This document shows positions 43,748 through 52,364 of a stretch of DNA of 64,000 nt, piece after piece (position 1 is the stretch's first letter; each line of letters starts with the position of its first letter). The notes under the pieces are model-generated. The model had not been told where the DNA came from. It did not search any database and saw nothing but the letters and a program-made list of their open reading frames with translations. Source of the stretch: an uncultured Ruminococcus sp. (lineage in GTDB: Bacteria; Bacillota; Clostridia; Lachnospirales; Lachnospiraceae); assembly GCA_900066355.1 (NCBI GenBank), contig FMEL01000002.1:293006-357005 (forward strand), in the 5' to 3' direction. The translations under genes and the position numbers were made by a program.

Positions 43748-44908
43748 ATGATCAAGTTACTGAAAAACGCGAATGTTTACGCACCAGAGAAATTGGGAAA
43801 AAAAGATATCCTCATTGAGGGAGAGAAAATCCTTCTGATGCAGGATTCTATCGAAGGCTATGAGGGACTCCCGGGAGTGGAGACTTATGACCTGGAGGGA
43901 AAAATCGTTGTTCCGGCTTACATTGACATGCATGTGCATATCACCGGAGGCGGTGGAGAGCAGGGACCGGCATCCCGTGTACCGGAGTCTCAGCTCAGCG
44001 AATTTTTAAAAAACGGTATTACCACCGTGGTTGGCCTTCTGGGTACAGATGGCGTAACCCGCAGTGTAGAGAATCTGGTAGCAAAGGCCCGTGCCCTGAC
44101 CGAGGAAGGCATGACCGTGTATACACTGACCAGCTCCTACGGTTACCCGCCGACCACCCTGACCGGAAGCGTAGAGCGCGATATCATCCTGGTTCCGCCT
44201 ATGATCGGTGTGAAGGTAGCTGTATCTGACCACAGAAGCTCCAATCCGGGCGGGGAAGAGCTGATCGCCCTGGCTACCGCAGCCCGCAGAGCCGGTCTGC
44301 TCAGCAACACACCGGGGCTGGTGACTATGCATATGGGTGACGGAGAGGGAAGACTGGATCCGGTATTCTATGTTCTGGATCATTCCGATGTTCCGGCCAA
44401 GAACCTGCTACCGACCCATATTTTACGTAATCCGGGCCTGATTGATGCCGGTGCGGATCTGGTACGCCGCGGCGGTTACATTGACTGCACCGCCGGTGCC
44501 GATGATGTAGAAGTAGAATCTGATGCCATGAAGCTTTACGAGCTCTTACACCGCGAAGGCGTGAAACTGGATCATGTCACCATATCCAGTGACGCATTCG
44601 GAAGCCAGCCACGCTTCAACGAGGAGGGCGAGTGCATCGGCCTGACATACGCATCTCCGAAGTATCTGCACCGCACCATTCAGATCCTGGTAAGAGAGGG
44701 TATGCCGCTGGAGGCTGCCTTACAGCTTCTGACCAGCACTCCGGCAGTGCTCCTTGGTCAGGAAGGAGTCAAGGGCTGTGTAGCAGAGGGCGCAGACGCA
44801 GATCTTCTGGTACTGGATGAAAATCTCGACATCAACAGCCTGTTTGCCCGTGGCCAGGTGGCTGTGTGGGAGCAGGAAGTGAAGATGAAAGGCAGATTTG
44901 AGCAGTAA
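43748..44908 (+). CDS. iadA: Beta-aspartyl (isoaspartyl) dipeptidase
   Basis: 386 aa amidohydrolase of peptidase family M38, removing isoaspartyl residues from dipeptides. The metal motif VVPAYIDMHVHITGGGGEQG carries HxH. VSDHRSSNPGGEELIALA includes the metal-ligand region, MHMGDGEGRLDPVF and ILRNPGLIDAG give later ligands, and ISSDAFGSQPRFN supplies the catalytic Asp. GGCAGGAGAATAG precedes the ATG. It shares the high-GC codon style of the antiporter and udk fragment, suggesting a common foreign block. Confidence 0.93.
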   Translation: MIKLLKNANVYAPEKLGKKDILIEGEKILLMQDSIEGYEGLPGVETYDLEGKIVVPAYIDMHVHITGGGGEQGPASRVPESQLSEFLKNGITTVVGLLGTDGVTRSVENLVAKARALTEEGMTVYTLTSSYGYPPTTLTGSVERDIILVPPMIGVKVAVSDHRSSNPGGEELIALATAARRAGLLSNTPGLVTMHMGDGEGRLDPVFYVLDHSDVPAKNLLPTHILRNPGLIDAGADLVRRGGYIDCTAGADDVEVESDAMKLYELLHREGVKLDHVTISSDAFGSQPRFNEEGECIGLTYASPKYLHRTIQILVREGMPLEAALQLLTSTPAVLLGQEGVKGCVAEGADADLLVLDENLDINSLFARGQVAVWEQEVKMKGRFEQ

Positions 44909-44931
44909 TGTTTTTATGATATGAATTGAAA

Positions 44932-44974
44932 GAAGCGAAGACCATCATGGTTGATAGGTTTTCGCTTCTTTTTA
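44932..44974 (+). terminator. Terminator of iadA
   Basis: GAAGCGAAGACC and GGTTTTCGCTTC form a 12 bp stem with one wobble around an 11-base loop, followed by TTTTTATTT. Confidence 0.92.
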
Positions 44975-45068
44975 TTTATTCTGATATAATTAAATTGACG
45001 ATGATACGATTAAAAGATATAACGAAATACAGATGAAAACCAGAATCATAGAAGATGGGTAAAAAAAT

Positions 45069-45143
45069 ATGAGAGAATATGATTATCGTCAAAAATGGAC
45101 AAAACTGTTGACCCCGGAAATTGTATCTATGCTTACACCTTAA
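45069..45143 (+). pseudogene. N-terminal remnant of a Fic-family protein
   Basis: The 24 codons MREYDYRQKWTKLLTPEIVS plus MLTP match the start of Lachnospiraceae Fic-domain (AMPylase-type) proteins, then a TAA follows where transposase-derived sequence begins. The catalytic Fic motif is absent. Too short to be functional. Confidence 0.55.
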
Positions 45144-45178
45144 TTTCCAGCCTGGAATAGCCCTAAAAGCATCTCAGA

Positions 45179-45679
45179 CTGACCGGAATCAAAGATGCAA
45201 TCTCTGCTGCATTTCCCAAAACGGAGCAACAGCGCTGCATTGTTCATATGGTGAGAAATACCCTTAAATATGTTGCAAACAAGGATATGAAAACCTTTGC
45301 CAAAGACTTAAAAACGATCTACACAGCTGCAAACGAGGAATCTGCCAGAAAACAGCTGGAGGCAGTAACCAGGAAATGGTCAGGACAATATCCAAGTGCT
45401 ATGAATCGATGGAATGATAACTGGGATGCAATCTCCCCAATTTTCAAATTTTCCAAAGAGGTACGTACTGCGTTTTATACCACAAATGCCATTGAATCAC
45501 TGAATTCGTGCTATCGTAGATTGAACAAGCAGAGAAGCGTATTCCCAAGCTCACAGGCACTGATGAAGGCACTATACTTAGGAACTTTTGAGATAGCAAA
45601 AAAATGGACAATGCCAATCCGGAATTGGGGCAAAGTACGTGGTGAACTGGAAATCATGTACCCGGATCGGTTAATATAG
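45179..45679 (+). pseudogene. C-terminal fragment of an IS256-family (Mutator) transposase
   Basis: The frame reads LTGIKDAISAAFPKTEQQRC from 45179 through to the stop at 45679, about 166 residues. KYVANKDMKTFAKDLKTIY, TNAIESLNSCYRRLNKQR (with the catalytic Glu) and WGKVRGELEIMYPDRL are typical. The first half with the two Asp residues is missing, so it is inactive. It abuts the Fic remnant. Confidence 0.88.
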
Positions 45680-45702
45680 CAATAAAAGTTGGACGGTCAA
45701 GA

Positions 45703-45742
45703 GTAAATATACGCCCAGATTTCTCTGGGCGCTCTTGACATA
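45703..45742. repeat. Hairpin next to the IS256 fragment
   Basis: GTCAAGAG ... CTCTTGAC outer arms enclose GCCCAGA-TTTC-TCTGGGC. It could be a terminator-like or IS-end structure; it lies 25 bp after the transposase stop. Confidence 0.55.
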
Positions 45743-46088
45743 CCAATTTAAATTTGCTATTAAATAAACAATGGCTTAACCACAGAAATCTGCTGTTAAG
45801 CCGCATCAATTATCATAGAAGATCTGAATTTACAGAAAAAATTTCACACCGTCACCGATGGTGTAGACTGATAACAGTCAAAGCCATCGGTTTTCTTTAT
45901 CCAAATATTCTGGACACTCTGTCATATATATTTGCCGGATCTTCAAGGCGCATCAAAACAAGCATGCTCATGCATTGGCAGAGATAATCGATGCTTTCGA
46001 ACCTTCTGAATGTCACGGCCTGCGCCTGTTTCCGCTATCAAATGGCAATCAGATCTTTCCAGGTTGCAGCATCACATACCCCATCCTG
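45743..46088. other. Non-coding remnant sequence
   Basis: About 350 bp with no supportable gene. It contains a small hairpin TCACACCGTCACCGATGGTGT near 45845 (imperfect). Frames crossing it on the plus strand lack ribosome sites and known motifs. Confidence 0.4.
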
Positions 46089-46250
46089 TTACATCTTTCT
46101 GGACTTTTTGTATGCGTTCAGAGCATAAATGGTATTGGTACCGGCTTTTCTGTCCAGATCCAGTGTTTTTCCATCTTTGCCTTTAAAACCTCTGGCAATC
46201 AGGAGCTCCATTATTTGGATAATACCCACATGCGCATAGATTCGTTGCGA
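46089..46250 (-). pseudogene. Peptidoglycan-binding-domain fragment
   Basis: The minus strand reads about 53 residues: AHVGIIQIMELLIARGFKGK, then GKTLDLDRKAGTNTIYALNA and YKKSRKM, stop at 46089. This is the C-terminal half of a PG_binding_1-like domain as found at the end of phage or secreted lysins (LLxARGF ... D..G..T..A...YQ). A stop codon bounds it upstream. Isolated remnant. Confidence 0.5.
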
Positions 46251-46404
46251 CTACGAAAATGATACAATTAAACGATGCACCCCCTGTGAACACCCCTACA
46301 CAAAAAAAGAACGCCAGAATCTTATCCAACGTTCTCTTCATTTTCACTTTCTCAAGTCACATGATGCTATCACATACATGTATAAATAAATTGTACCTCT
46401 GCAT

Positions 46405-47604
46405 TTAACCGAAACAATCTCTGATCTTATTTGAAATATCAGAATCAACAAAGCCTTTCTGTGCCATATCATCAAGTATCCCACACGCTTTGTCATGTGA
46501 CAAACCCTTCTTATAAGGTCTGTCTTCAGTAAGTGCCTGATAAATATCAATGCAAGCCATAATACGCTCTGGTTTATTTAATTCATCAGCAGTTTTTCCA
46601 AAAGGATATCCTTTTCCATTTAACTTTTTATGATGAAGAGCCGCCCAGTCTCGTATTTCCTCGAAATCATCTATCCCTGACAAAATATAATAGGTATATA
46701 CTGCATGATGTTTCATCGTTTTAAATTCTTCATCGGTTAATTTTTCTGGTTTTTCCAGAATCTCATTCCCGATTGCGACCTTTCCTATGTCATGTAAAGC
46801 TCCGCCAATATACATTTTCTGACAGATATCCTCATCAAATCCCATGAACCTTGATATTTTTTCCGCACCTTCCGCAACACCCATTGAGTGGTTGCTTGTA
46901 AAGGGTGATTTATAGTCCACAATATGGGCAAAAAGATCTGCAATAGCTTTAATCTGTGCAAAATTAAGTTCCAGCTTTATTCTGGGTACTTTCTTCCACA
47001 ACATCGTATCCAGGGTTTCATTATCAATCATATGAATTTTTTCATCTGAAAAAGCATTAAAAAAAAGCTTCCACGCAGAAGGAATCAAACAATTTATCTT
47101 TTGACTTTATTACAAATTCTTCTGTTCTTTTCCCCTCATCCGAATCTGATTTCATAGATCGGCAAAATATATCTATCGTATCACACATATGGATAATCCT
47201 TGCAAAAAACGGTACTTCATTCCATTGTTTTCCAAAAGGTTCACTTCCATCAGCGTTTTCATGGGGGGTACAGTATGACATTAGATACATCATTATGAAA
47301 CGGTATATTTTTCAGAATTTTTTCTCCTATGGTACAATGCCTTCCCAGCTTCGTCACCCCGTTACGTAAAACGTCATTTTGAAGCTCTTCCTGAATATAT
47401 TGTGCCACTGCATTGTCGTGCAGCAATGCACACTCTGCCAGATCCTGCAGGCTTTGACCCTGTATACCCATTTTTTTCAGCAGTACAAACCGCCATATAT
47501 GCCACACGTTTAGAATGATTGTTTGTTACTTTAATCAGCTCTGCCTCTACACAGTCCAATGCATATGAGCAGGCTGCTAATAACCCCAGCACATCAAATT
47601 TCAT
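46405..47604 (-). pseudogene. HD-GYP domain protein split by three homopolymer frameshifts
   Basis: Read across three frame changes it is one protein of about 400 aa. MKFDVLGLLAACSYALDCVE leads into a first HD module (ECALLHDNAVAQYIQEEL, CTIGEKIL, HENADGSEPFG), then a second HD-GYP module (GGALHDIGKVAIGNEIL, HHKKLNGKGYPFGK). Frame changes fall in runs of T (47471-47477), G (47263-47268) and A (47059-47066), each one base too long. HD-GYP proteins hydrolyse cyclic di-GMP; here the second module has GKGYP in place of canonical HHExxDGxGYP. It is either a true pseudogene or affected by sequencing error. Confidence 0.85.
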
Positions 47605-47684
47605 TTTTGATCTTGTCTCCTCCTTTGTTCTGTTTTCTGAGAAATCTGGAATATGCTTACCATGACAGATTTCTCAGCCTCGGA

Positions 47685-48857
47685 TCAATAAAAGCATATG
47701 TTTTGTCTTTTCTTTAATTTTTCCATGACCGTTGGATATTTTTTATAATCTGTGTGAGGTAAGGCCTGGGCAGCTACCATCTGTTCCAGAAAATCATCCA
47801 CTTCCGCAAATTGTATATAAGTCATTTCTTCCAGTATCTGATCAATATCTGCAAGAAGTTCTTTGTTCAGCAAAAGCTTTTGTGCTCCTTCCAGCGAAGA
47901 ATTTCCAGCATTGATCATCTTCTCCCGTTCCATGTCAGGATACATCCCAATGGTAATGGCTGATTCCACAGATACATATTTTCCAAAAGAGACGGCTACA
48001 TAAAATCGATCTGCCTGATTCAGTTCAAGTCCAGATTCCCGGAGCATGATCTCAACCATTATATGTGCTGCGGCTTTGGTAAGAATAAATTCGTCGATAT
48101 CTTTCTGATAAAAATACAGACCCGGAGCATATTCTATGCAAAGCTGACCTTCTCGTTTCTGAATAAGATTCGTTTTTTCAGGAGAAAACTTACCACGAAT
48201 ATCTATCCAGCCTTCTAAAAAAAGTTCCGCAATCAGATCGACAATACCGGAACCGCAGATACCCTTAGGGCTAATTTTTCCTGAAGAGTTACCAATTACA
48301 TGAACATGGATTTTTCCACCTCTTATCCTCACGCTGTCCACTGCTCCGGCATCTGCCCTCATCCCGGTATGTACTACACCGCCTTCCAATGCAGGCCCCG
48401 CCGCACCGGCGCCGCAAAGAAGAAAATCTTTATTTCCTATCACAAGTTCACCGTTGGTTCCAATGTCAAAGAAAACACTGATTCCATCCTTTTTATATAA
48501 TTCCGTTTCAATCATTCCACTGATGATGTCACCACCCAGATAATTAGACTTCACCGGATAACAATATACATAACCATTCAGCGGAATGTCCAGATCTTTT
48601 GCCGGCTGGAATCCCGGACGGTCTGCATGAACAGCATGTGGCGTATAAAAGACACAGAAAGCATCGGTCAAACGGAGAAAGTGATCTTCGTCCATTGTGA
48701 GAAAGCCGCCGTCCCGCAAGGTAGCCACTGCATGGCACACGCTGGGTTTTGACACCTCCATGTGCCGGGTCACATCTACGGAGCGCACCATACCGCGTTT
48801 CTTTTGGAGAACATGGATGGTTTCCAGGTAGTCCTCCCCGGACGCATGAAGTTTCAT
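47685..48857 (-). CDS. Chimera: DtxR-type repressor N-terminus fused to a corrinoid-reactivase (DUF4445/ASKHA) C-terminus
   Basis: 390 aa open frame. Residues 1-65 (MKLHASGEDYLETIHVLQKK to LRLTDA) are the DNA-binding domain of a DtxR/MntR metal-dependent regulator. From about residue 66 the sequence becomes the C-terminal ASKHA domain of RamA-like corrinoid activation proteins: VFFDIGTNGELVIGN, CGAGAAGPALEGG and ICGSGIVDLIAELF. The repressor's metal-binding and dimerisation part and the reactivase's ferredoxin domain are both absent. The junction near 48660 looks like a deletion fusion. The ATG has AGGAGG and follows the exporter gene by 11 bp, so it is probably transcribed. Confidence 0.8.
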   Translation of the reverse strand: MKLHASGEDYLETIHVLQKKRGMVRSVDVTRHMEVSKPSVCHAVATLRDGGFLTMDEDHFLRLTDAFCVFYTPHAVHADRPGFQPAKDLDIPLNGYVYCYPVKSNYLGGDIISGMIETELYKKDGISVFFDIGTNGELVIGNKDFLLCGAGAAGPALEGGVVHTGMRADAGAVDSVRIRGGKIHVHVIGNSSGKISPKGICGSGIVDLIAELFLEGWIDIRGKFSPEKTNLIQKREGQLCIEYAPGLYFYQKDIDEFILTKAAAHIMVEIMLRESGLELNQADRFYVAVSFGKYVSVESAITIGMYPDMEREKMINAGNSSLEGAQKLLLNKELLADIDQILEEMTYIQFAEVDDFLEQMVAAQALPHTDYKKYPTVMEKLKKRQNICFY

Positions 48858-48868
48858 CTGAACCTCCT

Positions 48869-50605
48869 TTACTGAGCCAGCTTCCAGCCGATGGCCTCCT
48901 GTCTGGCCGATACAAAATCGGCATACAGGCCTTTTTGCTGGATCAGCTCCGCATGAGTGCCGCGCTGGACGATATGAGCGTTGTCCAGTACAAGGATCTG
49001 ATCGGCGTTGCGGACGGTTTTCAGACGGTGGGCAATCATGATGATGGTCTTGTCATGGGTCAATGCCTCGATAGCCCGCTGCAATTCATCCTCATTCTCC
49101 GGGTCAACGCTGCTTGTTGCCTCGTCCAAAATGATGATAGGTGCGTCCTTCAGCATGGCGCGGGCGATGGAAATCCGCTGTTTCTCGCCGCCGGACAAAG
49201 TACCGCCTCCCTCGCCAATCACGGTGTCATAGCCATCCGGCAGGGCAGAAATAAAGTTATGGCAGCAAGCCTTTTTCGCCGCTTCAACCACTTGTTCATG
49301 GGTAGCATCCGGGCAGCCAAACTTGATATTATTCTCAATCGTATCTGCAAATAGGTACACGCTCTGGAACACCATCGAGATATTCTTCATCAGGCTATCC
49401 AGCTTGAAATCTCGTACATCCGTACCGCCTATGGTAATCTTCCCGGCATTCACATCCCAAAAACGGGCAATCAGGTTGCACATCGTTGTCTTTCCTGCCC
49501 CGGAAGGGCCGACAATGGCCGTAGTCGTTTTTTCTGTAATGGTAAAGCTGACCTGATCTAATATCTTACGGTCTACGTAGGAAAAATCCACCTTGTTAAA
49601 CACGATCTCGCTGGACTTCGGCGTAATATCAGCGCCTTTCTCGTCCATTACCGGCGTGCCATCAATGGAGTTTGCCGTATCCATCGAGGCCGCCAGCATT
49701 TGCAGCAAAGAGGCCATATTCCCGGCGTTCTCCAAATCGTTGAACACCATGAAAGAAGCAATCACCAAAATCAGACCGTAGGCCAGCGGCAGGGAGCCGT
49801 CCAGCCAGAACCAGACCGAGGCCAAAAGCAACAGGACGCTGAACACTCGGACAACAGCCTGTTTGATAGCGTCATAGGGAACACTGGCCTTTGTCAATTT
49901 CAGGTTATCCCGGCAGCTCGCCTTAATTGCACTGCCGATAGACTGCGTGCTGTCCCGTTCCAGTCCAAATGCTTTAACAATCCCCATCCCCTGAATGTAC
50001 TCCAACACAGACTCCACAAGGGACTCCTGTGTGTGCTGGCGTACACCGCTGAGCGCGGCTGATTTGCGAAGCGCCAGTTCCGCCGCCGCAAGGTAAATCA
50101 GGACACCGGCAGCGGCCACAAGACCGATCCGCCAGTCAAATACCAACAGGACGATGACGAGGGCAACCGAGTTGAAAAAACCGCCCAGCACTGACACCAG
50201 GACACGGGCTGCTGAGTTCTCTACATCACCCAAAGTTGTTGTGACAATGGCGGTAATATTCCCGATACTATTCTTGTTGAAGTAGCCCATCGGGATGTAG
50301 CGCAGCCGATCTCCGATGTGGATACGCTTTTCCGCCACCATGCAATAGCCGGTTTCCGTCTGCTCCATCGTGGAAAAATAGGTCGTGATGATACGCCCAA
50401 TGAGGGAAACGGCCATAATTCCCAGCGAAATGCAGATAAACTTTCCGTCCCGGTTGTCAGATACTAACGCGCCGATCACTACAAAGAGGGCGGCAAACTG
50501 CATGGCTGAAAACAGCCCGGACAGGAATGAGAATAACAGGGATTTTTTTAGAAGCCCCTTTTTGCTGCCTGCAAAAGCAAAGATTTTTTTCAATGTTCCA
50601 TACAT
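48869..50605 (-). CDS. ABC exporter half-transporter (ATPase-permease), second subunit
   Basis: 578 aa. Six-helix membrane domain (about 1-310), then an ATPase with Walker A AIVGPSGAGKTTMCN, signature GGTLSGGEKQRISIARAML and Walker B IIILDEATSSVDPEN. It starts at the ATG at 50605 with GGGGGGTGTCAG upstream; the longer open frame overlaps the previous gene. It follows the other half-exporter by 13 bp, so the two probably form a heterodimer. Paired half-exporters beside an ECF S-component occur in putative siderophore/tetrapyrrole or iron uptake clusters; the substrate here is unknown. Confidence 0.9.
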   Translation of the reverse strand: MYGTLKKIFAFAGSKKGLLKKSLLFSFLSGLFSAMQFAALFVVIGALVSDNRDGKFICISLGIMAVSLIGRIITTYFSTMEQTETGYCMVAEKRIHIGDRLRYIPMGYFNKNSIGNITAIVTTTLGDVENSAARVLVSVLGGFFNSVALVIVLLVFDWRIGLVAAAGVLIYLAAAELALRKSAALSGVRQHTQESLVESVLEYIQGMGIVKAFGLERDSTQSIGSAIKASCRDNLKLTKASVPYDAIKQAVVRVFSVLLLLASVWFWLDGSLPLAYGLILVIASFMVFNDLENAGNMASLLQMLAASMDTANSIDGTPVMDEKGADITPKSSEIVFNKVDFSYVDRKILDQVSFTITEKTTTAIVGPSGAGKTTMCNLIARFWDVNAGKITIGGTDVRDFKLDSLMKNISMVFQSVYLFADTIENNIKFGCPDATHEQVVEAAKKACCHNFISALPDGYDTVIGEGGGTLSGGEKQRISIARAMLKDAPIIILDEATSSVDPENEDELQRAIEALTHDKTIIMIAHRLKTVRNADQILVLDNAHIVQRGTHAELIQQKGLYADFVSARQEAIGWKLAQ

Positions 50606-50618
50606 CTGACACCCCCCC

Positions 50619-52364
50619 TTACATCTGGTCTTTCGCGCCGACGTGCGCCTGCCACATATCCCGGTAGAGGGGGCAGGTTTCCAGCAGCTTCTCATGCGTA
50701 CCCTGTGCGTGGATGGTTCCATCTTTCACCACAACGATGTTATCTGCGCCAACAATGGTAGACAGCCGGTGTGCGATCACAATCAGGGTCTTGCCGACAG
50801 TTAAAGTGGAAATGGCTTTCTGCACCAGCGCCTCATTCTCTGGGTCGATATAGGCAGTTGCCTCGTCCAAAATGACAACCGGCGCATTTTTCAGCATGGC
50901 GCGGGCGATGGCAATCCGCTGGCGTTCACCGCCGGAAAGATGGGAACCGGCGCTGCCGACAACCGTATCATAGCCATTATCCAGCTTGCTGATAAAGGCG
51001 TCGCAGCCGCTTTGTTTGGCTGCCTGCTCCACCTCTGCATCCGTGGCACTGGGTCTTCCCATGCGGATATTCTCCCGGATACTGCGGTTAAACAGGTAGT
51101 TGTCCTGAGATACATAGGAAATCTGGTCTGCAATTTCAGACAGCGGCATATCCTTCAGCTCATGGCCGCCGAGGGTAATGCTGCCGGATGTAACATCCCA
51201 ATACCCGGCAATCAGCTTCGCCACCGTGGACTTGCCGGAGCCGGACGGCCCTACAAGGGCGGTCATGGTTCCGGGGTGGATGGCGAGATTCACATCATGC
51301 AAAACCTCTGTTGTCCCGTCATAGGAAAACGACACAGACCTAAGAGAAATGCCGGTATCTTCCAGCTTGATCGGCGTTTCTTTATGGTTCAGTTCTTCGG
51401 CGTTCAGAAGCTGGCTGATTTCTTCCACATTTGTCCCCAGTACAGCCAAATCGTCCGTAAAGGTAAAGGCCGCAATAATTGGCCCAACAAGGCCCAGAGA
51501 GAAAATCACAATGGACAGGAAGGTGGAAAGTTCCAGGCTTCCGGAGAGCCAGAACGAAAAGCCGCAGGGCAGCACGCAGATCAGCACCGAGGGCAGGATG
51601 GCGTTATAGGCGCTCATGGTTTTCTGATTTTCCCGCATCCAGTCCACATAGTAGTTGGCGTTGTAATTCACCGCGTCAGAATATTTTTTGTAGGAACCGG
51701 CGGATTGGCTGAACGCTTTCACCACCTCAATGCCTCCGATATATTCCACGATGGCGTCTGTCATCTGCTTGCCTGCCTTGACAGCACCCTCCCACTTGAC
51801 GGGATAGTTTTTCATACCGGCGGACATAACCACAAGGCCCACCACGAGAGTGACAAGGGACAAAAGCGCCATACGCCAGTCCAGAATAAGCAGGTACACG
51901 ACAATCACAATGGGAACCAGCACATTTGCGGTCATTTCCGGGAGCAGGTGTGCAAAGGTCGGCTCCATTCCCTCCACCCGGTCAACAATCGTCGTTTTAT
52001 ACTGTCCAGAGGGCGTATCCAAAATCGTCCCCATTGGCACACGGGCAAGTTTCTCGGTAATGTTCTCCCGCAGATCGCGCAGCGTGTAATAGGTTGCTGT
52101 GTGAGAAATGACTGTTGAAAGATTGGCGAAAACAACCTTTCCCAAATAACCGCACAATGTAACGATACAGGCCGTCATATAACTGGAAAAATCCTGCTCT
52201 CCCGACAGCATCAGTGTGACAATATGCGCCACGCAGAAATAGGGCACCATCTGGCAGGCCACGCCTAATACCGCAAGGATAATACTGCCGATGAATTTCC
52301 CGTGATAGGGTTTGCCCCATCCCCATAAAGTTCCTATGGGTGAGTCTTTCTTTTCCTCCTTCAT
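50619..52364 (-). CDS. ABC exporter half-transporter (ATPase-permease), first subunit
   Basis: 581 aa with N-terminal membrane domain and C-terminal ATPase: Walker A LVGPSGSGKSTVAKL, signature GSHLSGGERQRIAIARAML, Walker B VVILDEATAYIDPEN, H-loop IAHRLST. Stops 13 bp before the second subunit; its ATG overlaps the double-ATPase gene by 4 bp. This end-to-end overlap from the S-component gene onward indicates one transcript of at least five transporter genes. Confidence 0.9.
   Translation of the reverse strand: MKEEKKDSPIGTLWGWGKPYHGKFIGSIILAVLGVACQMVPYFCVAHIVTLMLSGEQDFSSYMTACIVTLCGYLGKVVFANLSTVISHTATYYTLRDLRENITEKLARVPMGTILDTPSGQYKTTIVDRVEGMEPTFAHLLPEMTANVLVPIVIVVYLLILDWRMALLSLVTLVVGLVVMSAGMKNYPVKWEGAVKAGKQMTDAIVEYIGGIEVVKAFSQSAGSYKKYSDAVNYNANYYVDWMRENQKTMSAYNAILPSVLICVLPCGFSFWLSGSLELSTFLSIVIFSLGLVGPIIAAFTFTDDLAVLGTNVEEISQLLNAEELNHKETPIKLEDTGISLRSVSFSYDGTTEVLHDVNLAIHPGTMTALVGPSGSGKSTVAKLIAGYWDVTSGSITLGGHELKDMPLSEIADQISYVSQDNYLFNRSIRENIRMGRPSATDAEVEQAAKQSGCDAFISKLDNGYDTVVGSAGSHLSGGERQRIAIARAMLKNAPVVILDEATAYIDPENEALVQKAISTLTVGKTLIVIAHRLSTIVGADNIVVVKDGTIHAQGTHEKLLETCPLYRDMWQAHVGAKDQM

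Noticed and set aside
45754..46262. Two plus-strand open frames in the scar region
   Set aside because: No ribosome sites, no recognisable motifs, and one is antisense to a peptidoglycan-binding remnant.
50940..52118. Long plus-strand frame of 392 codons opposite the half-exporter gene
   Set aside because: Antisense shadow of a well-supported ABC transporter gene; composition (His/Gln-rich) is typical of such shadows.
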